From assembly GCA_947475545.1 (NCBI GenBank), contig CANJLL010000004.1:1-64000 (forward strand): a DNA stretch of 64,000 bases, written 5' to 3'. Position 1 is the stretch's first letter, and the number at the start of each line of letters is the position of its first letter. The translations under genes and the position numbers were made by a program. This DNA is from Chloroflexota bacterium. GTDB taxonomy: Bacteria > Chloroflexota > Limnocylindria > Limnocylindrales > CSP1-4. Shown here in pieces: positions 25,236 to 33,531 of the stretch. A model generated the notes under the pieces. It was not told the DNA's origin, made no database searches, and saw nothing but the letters and a program-made list of their open reading frames with translations.

Positions 25236-27215
25236 ATGAGCACCGGCACCTTGCCCGCGGCCCCGGCTCCGGCGGCCCTCGCCGCCCGACCACCAGCCAA
25301 TGCCGGCCACGCTGGCAGGTGGTGGTCGTACCGCCAGCTCCAGGGCGCCGCGATCGCTGGCATCCTGTTCGCGCTCGGATTCCTGGGCCAGGTGTCCGGC
25401 ATCCTTCCGGCGCCCCTGCCGATCGCCTTCTATCTGCTGTCCATGCCGTTTGGCGGGTACTGGTGGGTGCGCGAGGGGTGGAAGGAGCTCCTTGAGCCCG
25501 AGATCGGGATCGAGGCGCTGATGGCGGTCGCCACGATCGGCTCGGCGGCCCTGGGCGCTTGGGAGGAGGCGGCATTCCTCGTCTTCCTGTACGGCGCGGC
25601 CGAGGCTGTCGAGTCGCTGACGGTCGCGCGGACACGGTCGGCGATTCGTTCCTTGCTGGACCTCGCGCCCAAGGAGGCCCGAGTCCTCCGGGACGGCACC
25701 GAAACCATGGTGCCCGCGACAGCGCTGGTGCCGGGGGACACCTTCCTGGTGCGACCTGGTGAGAGCCTCGCCACCGACGGCACGGTCCGGTCGGGCACGT
25801 CAAGCGTCGACGAGTCGGCGGTGACCGGTGAGAGCGTCCCGGTCGACAAGCAGCCCGGGGACCAGGTCTTCGCCGGCACGATCAACCGGCAGGGCGCGCT
25901 CACGATTGAGGCCACCAAGTCCTTCGCCGACAACACCCTGTCCTCGATCATCCACTTGGTGGAAGTGGCGCAGAAGCAAAAGGGTCGGGCCCAGCGCTTC
26001 ATTTCCCAGTTCAGCAAGCGGTACAGCCCCGCCGTGCTCATCGGCGCCGCCCTCCTGGCGATCATCCCGATCCTCCTTGGTGGAGACCCGTCGTTCTGGA
26101 TCACCCGGGCGATCACCGTCGTGGTGGCCGCAGCCCCATGCGCGCTCGTGATGTCGACGCCCGTTGCGATGGCCGCCGGCATTGGGTCGGCAGGCCGGCA
26201 CGGCGTCCTCATCAAAGGCGGGATCCACCTGGAGAATCTCGGCAGGATTGCGGTTGTCGCGATCGACAAGACCGGCACGCTGACGCATGGCCGCCCTGTC
26301 GTCACCGACGTGGTGCCGCTGGACGGCGTCGACCGCTGGCATGTCCTGGGGTCGGCCGCGGCCGTCGAACGCTACTCGGAGCACCCATTGGCCCGGGCCA
26401 TTACTGCCGCGGCATCCGTCGACGGCGGCTCCGTGCCGGAAGCCACGGACTTCGCGGCCCTGACCGGGTTCGGGGCGACCGCTCGCGTCGGCGGGCGGGT
26501 CGTCCACGTGGGCAGTCCTGAGCTGTTTGCCGATCTTGGGGAACGGCCCTCGGCGGCAATCGTGGCCCAGCTCGACGAGTTCCGGGCTGCTGGCAAGACC
26601 GCACTGCTGGTCGGCGAGCACGATGGCGACACCACCGACCCCAGCCGGCGACCGCGGATCGTTGGGCTGCTGGGCATCCGGGATCAGATCCGACCGAATG
26701 CGGTGGCGGCCATCCAGGCGCTGCACGATCTTGGGATCAAACGGGTGGTGATGCTGAGCGGCGACCATCCGCAGACCGCGCGGGCGATCGCCCAGGAGCT
26801 CGGCATCGATGACGTGCGAGCCGGCCTGCGGCCCGAGGACAAGGTGGCCGCCATCCAGGAGTTGGAGCGCCAGTACGGTGCGGTGGCGATGATCGGCGAC
26901 GGAGTCAACGACGCCCCCGCGCTCGCGGCTGCGACCGTGGGGATGGCGATGGGTGCCGCCGGGACCGATGCCGCCATCAACGCGGCCGATATCGCCCTGA
27001 TGGCGGATGACCTGGAGAAGGCCGCCTACGCTCTCCAGATGGGCCGCAAGGCCCGGTTGATCACCCGCCAGAACATCGTGTTCGCAATCCTGCTCCTGTC
27101 GGTGACCATCCCGAGCGCCGCGGTCGGGCTCTTCAGCATCGCTGTGGCGGTGACCATCCACGAGGGTGGCGAGCTGATCGCCGTTGCCAATGGTCTGCGG
27201 GCGGCCAGGGTCTGA
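25236..27215 (+). CDS. P1B-type metal ATPase with APC motif, no HMA domain
   Basis: A 659-aa membrane pump that begins almost directly with transmembrane segments. It has TGESVP, the metal-site helix VVAAAPCALVMSTPVA, DKTGTLTHG, SEHPLARAI, SGDHPQTARAI and [10 protein letters not shown], with a last helix ending HEGGELIAVANGLRAARV. The overall pattern resembles Zn/Cd P1B-2 pumps, but the first Cys of CPC is Ala. The divergent CmtR-like repressor suggests Cd, Pb or Zn. ATG 25236 is preceded by gagg. Confidence 0.92.
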   Translation: MSTGTLPAAPAPAALAARPPANAGHAGRWWSYRQLQGAAIAGILFALGFLGQVSGILPAPLPIAFYLLSMPFGGYWWVREGWKELLEPEIGIEALMAVATIGSAALGAWEEAAFLVFLYGAAEAVESLTVARTRSAIRSLLDLAPKEARVLRDGTETMVPATALVPGDTFLVRPGESLATDGTVRSGTSSVDESAVTGESVPVDKQPGDQVFAGTINRQGALTIEATKSFADNTLSSIIHLVEVAQKQKGRAQRFISQFSKRYSPAVLIGAALLAIIPILLGGDPSFWITRAITVVVAAAPCALVMSTPVAMAAGIGSAGRHGVLIKGGIHLENLGRIAVVAIDKTGTLTHGRPVVTDVVPLDGVDRWHVLGSAAAVERYSEHPLARAITAAASVDGGSVPEATDFAALTGFGATARVGGRVVHVGSPELFADLGERPSAAIVAQLDEFRAAGKTALLVGEHDGDTTDPSRRPRIVGLLGIRDQIRPNAVAAIQALHDLGIKRVVMLSGDHPQTARAIAQELGIDDVRAGLRPEDKVAAIQELERQYGAVAMIGDGVNDAPALAAATVGMAMGAAGTDAAINAADIALMADDLEKAAYALQMGRKARLITRQNIVFAILLLSVTIPSAAVGLFSIAVAVTIHEGGELIAVANGLRAARV

Positions 27216-27402
27216 CCGTACGTCGAGGGTGACGATCGGTAGGGCCAGATGGGCGGCCCAGGCGCCTAGATCGCACCCTTCGAGCGGTTGCGCGCCAGAC
27301 ATCGCCGCCCGGATTGAGAGGTACTTCTCTTCGCGGGTCAGGCACCCCCGCCTCGCGGACCCACGGCGACGGGCCCGCCCTAGGCAAGCGACTGCGCGCG
27401 CC

Positions 27403-27447
27403 TGGAGCCGACACTCGGATTTGAACCGAGGACCTGCTGTTTACGAA
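27403..27447 (-). tRNA. tRNA-Thr 3'-half fragment, probable attachment-site remnant
   Basis: Read on the minus strand, this stretch has an anticodon-loop-like TTCGTAA (CGT = Thr), a variable region, a perfect T-arm (ctcgg-ttcaaat-ccgag) and an acceptor 3' strand ending in TCGGCTCCA with encoded CCA. The 5' half (acceptor 5' strand, D-arm, anticodon 5' stem) cannot be found upstream. A fragment running from anticodon loop to CCA is the usual core of a tRNA attachment site for a site-specific recombinase. It sits between the metal island and the transfer genes. It should not be a functional tRNA. Confidence 0.7.
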
Positions 27448-27543
27448 CTGGCTGATCGCGGAAGCGCGCGCCTTATGGGCGCCGAGGCGTCGGATTGCCT
27501 GTCGCTGGAGGAGTCGAAGCAGCGTTTCCTGGGTCCCGGCATC
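27448..27543. other. Short spacer between tRNA fragment and transfer genes
   Basis: Neither this spacer nor the other side of the tRNA fragment (27216-27402) holds a recognisable gene or integrase. The 328-base gap 27216-27543 contains only the tRNA fragment. Confidence 0.4.
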
Positions 27544-28491
27544 TCAGCGGAGGTAGGGCCGAAGGACCGACATCGCCTGTGCGGCTCGATCGTCGAAGGC
27601 GGCCAGCGCGTCGGGGTCAGCCAGGCAGCCCGCAGTCAGGACAGGGGCGTCGGTGGCACCGAAGGCCTCGAGGCCGCGCGTCGGGATGGATGCGATCCCC
27701 TCCGCCCATTGCGCCCCGATCGGGTCGGCAATCAGCCGTTCGGCGGTAATGGTCAGGATTCGCGGCCCGGTCGGTGATGGGCGCACCTGGTTCAGGATGG
27801 AACGCTCCCGGCGCCCGGACTCCACCACGAAACCCACGCTCAGCGCGATGGGTGTTGGTCCGCCGAACAAGGAGCGATAGCGACGGATCTTGCCGGGGAG
27901 GACGTCGCCCCGCTCCGTCCCGAGGTCGCGCTCGATGAACAGCACGATCGCCCGGTCGCCGACCCGAATCCCGGCGATCGCGTCGGGTCGCACATAGCCG
28001 CCGAGCAGTTCGCCGGCCGGCCGCTCCGGGATCCAGGCGAAGAGCCCCTCGCCGCGCGTCTCGGCCGCATGGGTCAGGAACGCCGCCAGGAGGTCGTGCG
28101 ACGCGAGCTGGTGGATCGGCGGCGAGGGCGGGAGCGGCATCGCCCGTTGCGGTCGACCATCGGGCCACACCAGCCGCTCGATGTCGACGCGGGCGGCCGG
28201 CGTGAGCGCGTACGCGTAGCGGCCCCGTGGGCGCTGCACCCCGGCCGCCCAGAAGCCCGCCAGGAGGCCGTACTCGACCAGCCGGGCGAGCCGGCGCTGG
28301 GCGGTCCGCAGCTGGCCATAGACAAGGAGCGCTGCCAGCTGGGCGGTGACGACATCAGCCCCGAGTAGCCAGAGCAGGAGCCGCTGGTCCCGGACGGGCA
28401 ACGCGGTCCAGATGGCACCAGCCCGCAGGTAGCGAAGCGTGTCGCGCTTTCGGGCCGGGGACCGCTGAGCACGCCTGGGTGTCGCGCCCAT
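27544..28491 (-). CDS. Replication-relaxation family protein (MOBL-type relaxase-like)
   Basis: A 315-aa protein. The N-terminal half has winged-helix character (LLLWLLGADVVTAQLAALLVYG, RTAQRRLARLVEYGLL), followed by YAYALTPAARVDIERLV. The C-terminal half contains HDLLAAFL, then VRPDAIAGIRVGDRAIVLFIERDLGTE and PGKIRRYRSLF. The D...E-x-D...K pattern is the core of the replication-relaxation family (PF13814), whose members include MOBL relaxases of conjugative elements. Start ATG 28491 fits just after the coupling-protein gene. It is the last gene of the leftward transfer unit and may nick or process the transfer origin. Confidence 0.8.
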   Translation of the reverse strand: MGATPRRAQRSPARKRDTLRYLRAGAIWTALPVRDQRLLLWLLGADVVTAQLAALLVYGQLRTAQRRLARLVEYGLLAGFWAAGVQRPRGRYAYALTPAARVDIERLVWPDGRPQRAMPLPPSPPIHQLASHDLLAAFLTHAAETRGEGLFAWIPERPAGELLGGYVRPDAIAGIRVGDRAIVLFIERDLGTERGDVLPGKIRRYRSLFGGPTPIALSVGFVVESGRRERSILNQVRPSPTGPRILTITAERLIADPIGAQWAEGIASIPTRGLEAFGATDAPVLTAGCLADPDALAAFDDRAAQAMSVLRPYLR

Positions 28492-28558
28492 CGTCACCCG
28501 ACTGTCGTCCCTCGTGTTGCGGACCGCGTTGGGGACCGCGTCTCGGACCGCGACAGGC

Positions 28559-30757
28559 TCATCCGTCGCGCAGTTCGCGCGGGACGTGACCGTCGCGCTG
28601 GTCGCTGTGGCGTCGGACGGCGGCCGACGAGCCCAACCGCGGCGGCTCGCGCAGCACATCGGTGGTGAGGATCCGCGTCTCGCCGTCGAACTCGGTCCGG
28701 ATGGCCATCCGGAAGCGGGGCAGGTTGAACAGGTCCCGCTCGGTCAGCGGCGTGAACGCATCGGCGAGCATGCGCGCGTCCTCGGGCGAGGGCTGCAGGA
28801 GCGCCAGGGTCGCGACGTTGGCCCGGATCGCGCTCTGGAGATCGAGCCCGAGACTGCGCAGGTATTGGGTCGCCAAGGTCAGCCCGAGGGCGAACTTGCG
28901 GCCTTCGGTGTGAATCCCGCGGAGCGAGCTTGTGTCGAAGTTCTGGACCTCGTCGACGTACAGCTGGTGCGGCCGGCGCTCCGCCAGCGGGATCACCTGG
29001 CGGCCGAGGGCGTCGACGTAGTAGCGGCCGATGAGCATCCCCCCGAAGAGCCGGGCGTGGTCGCGCCCGACGCGCGACAGGTCGACGAGGAGGACGTCCC
29101 CCGCATCCATGATCCGGCGCGGTCGGATCGTCGAGAAGGGCGTCGCGACGATCTCGCGGATCGACGGGTAGCTGAGGTACCCGCCAAGCTTGTTGAGGAC
29201 GGCCTCGACGGACGGCTCGCGGGCCGAGCGGTTGCGGAGCGGCCACTCGTTCTCCCAGAACTCGCGCAGGAGCGGGTCGGTCAGGCGGCCGGTGAAGTCG
29301 GCCCGCCACTCACGATTGACGAGGAGCTTGTAGAGGTCGCCGATCGTCCACGGGCCGGCCTCCTCGGGCGGCCGGGTGAGGACGGTCATCAGGGCCATCC
29401 GCAGGTAGTGGGTCTGCTTCGGACCAGAAGTCGCGAGGTACAGGTCGCGCAGGGTGTCGACGAACTGGCTGGCGACGAGCTCCGGGTCGGCCCCATCGAG
29501 CTCGAGGAAGTTGAAGGCCCGTGGCCGATCGCGCTCGGCGAGCTCGAGCAGGTGGACCCGCTCGACCTGGTCGGGCGGGACGGCGTCGAGGAGCCGCGCG
29601 ACGGCGTCGCCATGGGGATCGATGAACGTGAAGCCGCGCCCGGCGGCGAGGTCGTCGGCGGCGAGGGCGACCATCTCGGTGCTCTTTCCTGAGCCGGTCC
29701 GCCCGATGAGCGCGACGTGGCGGAGGAACAGGCTCGCTGGGACGCAGACGGGCTGCCCCGCCTCGAGCCCGATCGGTCGCTGACCGACGTCCTTGGACGC
29801 CACTGGCGCCCGCAGGCGCCGGCTCCGGATGACCTCCACGGCGCGTCCCTCGTCGGCAGTGCCCGCCAAGCCCCACAGCTCGGCGAGGTTGGCCGCGCCC
29901 AGGTTCAGCGAACTGCCGTGGCCGCCGACGGCGGCGTCGATCCGCCAGCCCACGCTCCGGAGCGTCGCGACGGCGGCCACCGCATCGAACAGCCACGCCC
30001 GGGCCGCCCCTCGCGCCGCGCCGACGACCTCCAGGCTCGCGGTCGCGGCGAAGAACGGACCCGTGGGCACCCCTCGCACCAGCTGGTGGGCGGAGCCCGC
30101 CGGACGAGACGGCCGGTTGAGCAGGGAGTCGAGGAGGAGCTCGCCCATGCCCGGCGACGCGTCATCGTAGCTCGCCACATCGGGTTGCGGGCGGACGACG
30201 AGCGTCCAGCGGGCGCTCGCCCCGGTGGGCAGCCGCGCGAAGAGCTCGACGAGCGCCGGCCCGAACCGCGGCTCTCTCGTTCTGCCGACCCCGGGTTCGG
30301 GCGGCGAGCCCCCGACGCTCAACCCGGCCGAGGGTGTGATCCTGCGCATCGGCTCGAGGAGGTCGAGCTCGCAGTCGGGGAACGCCGCGAACACCGCCGT
30401 CTCGACGAGCCGGCGCAGCTGCCGGGGTGCCTCGATCTCCCAGCGGGCGCGGTGGCCGGCCACCGTGACCGCGAGTGTCAACTCCGGCCAGCCGCTGGCC
30501 CACGGCGAGACGCCGCGGCGAATCCCGGGATGCAGGCCGGCAACGAGTCGCCGGCCGGCGTCAGGGTCGCCAGCGGAGCGCGGATCGAGTCGAAGCACCC
30601 AGCGCAGGCGCTCACCGCCAACGGCACGGTCATATGCGCGCTGGCGGAGTCGTCGGACGATCCGTGGCCCGATGGCCAGACCGAGGGTGCCAGCGCCGAG
30701 GAGGCCGGCGATGGGGAGGAGATCGGGAAGCGCCGGGATCGGGAAGTCAACGACCAT
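28559..30757 (-). CDS. VirD4/HerA-like conjugative coupling ATPase
   Basis: A 732-aa protein with one N-terminal membrane segment (LLPIAGLLGAGTLGLAIGP), a domain of about 300 residues with no clear match, and then an ATPase. Walker A is GRTGSGKST (about residue 351), Walker B is QLYVDEVQNF (about 602) and a later TQYLRSL fits the sensor position. FTFIDPHGDAV follows the P-loop as in type IV secretion coupling and HerA-like proteins. It should recruit DNA-relaxase complexes and pump DNA into the channel. It lies between a cell-wall hydrolase and the relaxase-like gene. Confidence 0.87.
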   Translation of the reverse strand: MVVDFPIPALPDLLPIAGLLGAGTLGLAIGPRIVRRLRQRAYDRAVGGERLRWVLRLDPRSAGDPDAGRRLVAGLHPGIRRGVSPWASGWPELTLAVTVAGHRARWEIEAPRQLRRLVETAVFAAFPDCELDLLEPMRRITPSAGLSVGGSPPEPGVGRTREPRFGPALVELFARLPTGASARWTLVVRPQPDVASYDDASPGMGELLLDSLLNRPSRPAGSAHQLVRGVPTGPFFAATASLEVVGAARGAARAWLFDAVAAVATLRSVGWRIDAAVGGHGSSLNLGAANLAELWGLAGTADEGRAVEVIRSRRLRAPVASKDVGQRPIGLEAGQPVCVPASLFLRHVALIGRTGSGKSTEMVALAADDLAAGRGFTFIDPHGDAVARLLDAVPPDQVERVHLLELAERDRPRAFNFLELDGADPELVASQFVDTLRDLYLATSGPKQTHYLRMALMTVLTRPPEEAGPWTIGDLYKLLVNREWRADFTGRLTDPLLREFWENEWPLRNRSAREPSVEAVLNKLGGYLSYPSIREIVATPFSTIRPRRIMDAGDVLLVDLSRVGRDHARLFGGMLIGRYYVDALGRQVIPLAERRPHQLYVDEVQNFDTSSLRGIHTEGRKFALGLTLATQYLRSLGLDLQSAIRANVATLALLQPSPEDARMLADAFTPLTERDLFNLPRFRMAIRTEFDGETRILTTDVLREPPRLGSSAAVRRHSDQRDGHVPRELRDG

Positions 30758-30769
30758 GGCTGGTTCCGA

Positions 30770-31711
30770 TCACGGCGCGGGTGGGAGGATGAGCAGTGGA
30801 TCGACCGGCTCGCCCGCGGCCGTGATCTCCAGGTGGAGGTGCGGCCCCGTCGTGTTGCCGGTCAGTCCGACCGAGCCGATGACGGTCCCCGCGATGACCG
30901 ACTCCCCAACGCGGACGGCGAGTTCGGGTTGGAGGTGGCCATAGAGGGAGTCGACGCCCGGGCTGTGCTCGATGATCACGACGACCGCCCCGTCGGCCAC
31001 GGGCCCGGCGAACGTCACCTGGCCGGACGCGATCGCCCGGACCGGCGTGCCGAGCGGCGCGGCGATGTCGAGCCCATCGTGGAAGTGCGGGTAGCAGGTG
31101 CCCTGGTAGCAGTCGGGAGGCTCGGCGCTGAAGTCGGTCGGTCCGAAGCCCTGGGTGATCCGGCCACCTTCGATCGGCCAGACGACGAGCGCGCCGTAGC
31201 CGTACCGTTCCGCCCAGGCCATGACGAGCGGCGGGTACCAGTCGACCGGGTTGAATTGGCGCAGGGCGCGTTGCCAGTCGTCCGGCGCCCCATCTGATTT
31301 CAGGTAGGCGGCCGCAGCCAGGATCGCGACGGCCGGGTCGCAAACATCCGGGTCGGCGATGCCGGCCAGCCTCGCCGCCTCGACGAAGGTCGCTTCGGGG
31401 AACTGCATCGGGCCGCGCGCACCGGCTGCGTTCGGGTCGCAGCCGCTCGGGTTCCGGCCGTGGTTCGTCGCGACCCGCCCGACCGCGGCGAGGACCGGCC
31501 AGTCAAGCTCGAACCGCGCGGCCGCCGCCTGGTAGAGGACGAGGTAGTCAGCGGGAATGTCGGCGACCGCGGGCGGCGCGTCGGGGACCTTCGGGCGGGC
31601 GAGCGCGGCCCAGTTGCCGGCGAAGATGCCGACTGCCCCGAACAGGATGACGAACGCAACGAGCGGGACCGCGCAGCCCGAGACGGCGCAGCCGAAGCCT
31701 GCCCGCCTCAC
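30770..31711 (-). CDS. Bifunctional lytic-transglycosylase-like/M23 peptidase cell-wall hydrolase
   Basis: A 313-aa exported protein starting at GTG 31711, with an N-terminal membrane helix (AVPLVAFVILFGAVGIFAG). Residues about 55-160 have an SLT/lysozyme-like fold: AVGRVATNHGRNP, GARGPMQFPEATF. The catalytic Glu expected in the E-S/T-x-H-G-R block is Ala. Residues about 190-313 form a complete M23 endopeptidase: HFHDGLDIAAPLG, YGHLQ and PHLHLEI supply the zinc ligands. In conjugation clusters such VirB1-like proteins open the cell wall for the channel. Its start overlaps the preceding mini-gene by 4 bases. Confidence 0.85.
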   Translation of the reverse strand: MRRAGFGCAVSGCAVPLVAFVILFGAVGIFAGNWAALARPKVPDAPPAVADIPADYLVLYQAAAARFELDWPVLAAVGRVATNHGRNPSGCDPNAAGARGPMQFPEATFVEAARLAGIADPDVCDPAVAILAAAAYLKSDGAPDDWQRALRQFNPVDWYPPLVMAWAERYGYGALVVWPIEGGRITQGFGPTDFSAEPPDCYQGTCYPHFHDGLDIAAPLGTPVRAIASGQVTFAGPVADGAVVVIIEHSPGVDSLYGHLQPELAVRVGESVIAGTVIGSVGLTGNTTGPHLHLEITAAGEPVDPLLILPPAP

Positions 31712-31833
31712 CCCGTATCGGGGGGGTCGTACCTCGAGTGGGACTGGCCGACAAGGTCGGCTGGGCGCGTTGTGAGCAGGGTGTACTCACGACGGGGAGA
31801 TGACCGGCTCGGATGCGACCTGGACGTGACCAT
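31708..31833 (-). CDS. 41-aa mini-ORF resembling the C-terminal tail of VirB4
   Basis: ATG 31833 to TGA 31708. The peptide contains SRSH and RREYTLLTTRPADLVGQ, matching the last residues of the VirB4-like protein (GRSH and RREYAMLTTRPADLVGQ). It is the first ORF after the promoter at 31844-31896 and overlaps the GTG of the hydrolase gene by 4 bases. It is therefore probably translated as a leader, coupling translation to the hydrolase. It looks like the leftover 3' end of a virB4 gene interrupted by the 32047-36052 cargo. It may have no function beyond coupling. Confidence 0.6.
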   Translation of the reverse strand: MVTSRSHPSRSSPRREYTLLTTRPADLVGQSHSRYDPPDTG

Positions 31834-31843
31834 CAGCCCGTCA

Positions 31844-31896
31844 AACGTAGCCACCGTCTGTCGGCGGGTCAACAGGCGAGATGTACGAAATGTGCA
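31844..31896 (-). promoter_or_regulatory. Promoter of the distal transfer unit with 18-bp upstream box
   Basis: On the minus strand: box TGCACATTTCGTACATCT (31896-31879), 6 bases, TTGACC (-35, 31872-31867), 17 bases, TACGTT (-10, 31849-31844). The same four parts with the same spacings occur upstream of the main transfer operon at 49292-49344. The box lies where a transcription activator or co-regulator would bind. Confidence 0.7.
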
Positions 31897-32046
31897 CGCG
31901 ACCATGACCCGTGCTTGACCATTCACGGGACAGTGGTGTCCCTTGATGGACGAGCTACTGCCTGCTGCTTCTATCGCACCCACCGCGGCAATGAGCTTGG
32001 TGCCGGGAGGGCCCGACGGCCCGGGCGGGCCGGCTCCTCAGGCTGG

Positions 32047-33531
32047 CTAGGCCTCGAACCGGCGATCGGACGCGTCACCGGAATCGGCGGTCTGGCCGGC
32101 GGTGACAGTCGGCGTATTGGTCCAATCGCTCGGCAGTCGGTAGCCGACCCGAATGATTACGACGGCCACCATCGAGGGCACGGTCGGCTGTGCGGCGCCG
32201 TGCAGTCGCGGGTAGACCCACTTGACGTAGTTGGCGGGGATGCCAGGCGCCTCGTTCTTTTGCGAGTCGTCCAACACCGTCAGGATCGACACCGGTGAGT
32301 CGGCCGCGCTCCCGTATTGCGTTGGCTGCCCGACAAGCCTTTCCGCGTTCGCGATGTCCACAGCCTGGTGCACCACCTTCAACTCGTCGTTGACCCGGCG
32401 GAGCACGAGGTCAACTACTCCTCCACCGAGACGCGAACCCTCCTGGATGTCACGCCCGATCCGTGGGTCTTGCACGAAGGCTTGCTTGAGCTTCTGTTGG
32501 AAGGTTCGCTCGTTGATCCCCTCAAGATCATCACGTTCCAGGGCGAGCGAGGCAAACGCCAGCGTCGCGTCGAGTAGCGCGACGAAGTCCTTTCGGTCCT
32601 GGGTCGGGAGCGTCGGGATCCGGCCGCTGAGCTCGCCGAGCATCTCGACGATCTTCTGCGCGACGAACGGTTGGCCCGTTGCAAGGCCGGGGTCGAGCGT
32701 GGTAACCCGGAGCTGTCGATGCCCCACCACGCGGGCCGGCTCGTCCATTTCTGGCCCGACAAGGCGGGCAACGGCGGTGAGCTCCGCTGGGTGGTCGATG
32801 CCAATCTCGGCATGGGAGACCATGTAGGTCTCGGCCCGCGCAGTTCCGTTCGGGATAACGATCGGGCTCACTGAGAGCACTGCGCTCGGAACTCCCTCGA
32901 GGACGATCTCGATCCGGTCGGCACCCAGGGGCCAGGGATCGACCCGGGCTGTCGCGCCGAGTCGGTACGCGCGGTTCGACTCGACCGCGAGCGGCCACGC
33001 AACCGCGCGCTCGTCCAAGTCAAAGCGAAGGTGGACGACGGGGCGCGGAGCCTCCGTCGGATCCTCGAGCCGGGGGGTCCACCGCTCGGGTCGGTCGAAC
33101 AAGGTGGTGACCGGCGAGGAGAAGGCCGTTCGGCGAAGGGCAGCGGCGGCCCTCGGGGGATCGTCGAACGATTCGAGGGCCGAGAGGATTCTGAGCGCAT
33201 CACGGAGGCCGGGGCTCCAGGCATCAATGGGTGCCGTCGCCATGGTTTGCTCGGCTAGATACCGGGCCGAAGCACGGAACCGATCGGGCTCCTGCTCGGC
33301 GTGGGCGATGGCGTGCTCCCAGCGCTGCGCCCGATCGAGCGCTCGCATGGCACCGCCCGTAGCCCAAGCGGCGGTGCCAGCTTCGCGGCCCTCGGTCAGC
33401 TCGTCCGCCAGTTCGTTCAGTTCGACAATCCCGCCTCGCGCCACGGCCGCCAGCCGGTCGTCGATGTCGCGACGGAGCCGGAAGAGCCAGCCGAGGGATC
33501 GCCCTTGCTCGGAGAGGCGGATCTCACGCAT
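32047..33531 (-). CDS. Uncharacterised protein with C-terminal PD-(D/E)XK-like nuclease motif
   Basis: A 494-aa protein from ATG 33531 (ATGs at 33543 and 33570 are alternatives). It overlaps the upstream gene by 8 bases. The N-terminal 150 residues are helical; the middle (about 155-330) is beta-rich (VVHLRFDLDERAV, EIVLEGVPSAVLSV, ELTAVARLVGP). The C-terminal third has KLKQAFVQDPRIGRDI, then GGGVVDLVLRRVNDELKVVHQAV, a D-x(n)-E-x-K pattern of restriction-like nucleases, then QYGSAADSPVSILTVLDDS. I do not recognise the family. With its partner it forms a two-gene unit inside the transfer cluster; a defence effector is the most natural reading. Confidence 0.7.
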   Translation of the reverse strand: MREIRLSEQGRSLGWLFRLRRDIDDRLAAVARGGIVELNELADELTEGREAGTAAWATGGAMRALDRAQRWEHAIAHAEQEPDRFRASARYLAEQTMATAPIDAWSPGLRDALRILSALESFDDPPRAAAALRRTAFSSPVTTLFDRPERWTPRLEDPTEAPRPVVHLRFDLDERAVAWPLAVESNRAYRLGATARVDPWPLGADRIEIVLEGVPSAVLSVSPIVIPNGTARAETYMVSHAEIGIDHPAELTAVARLVGPEMDEPARVVGHRQLRVTTLDPGLATGQPFVAQKIVEMLGELSGRIPTLPTQDRKDFVALLDATLAFASLALERDDLEGINERTFQQKLKQAFVQDPRIGRDIQEGSRLGGGVVDLVLRRVNDELKVVHQAVDIANAERLVGQPTQYGSAADSPVSILTVLDDSQKNEAPGIPANYVKWVYPRLHGAAQPTVPSMVAVVIIRVGYRLPSDWTNTPTVTAGQTADSGDASDRRFEA

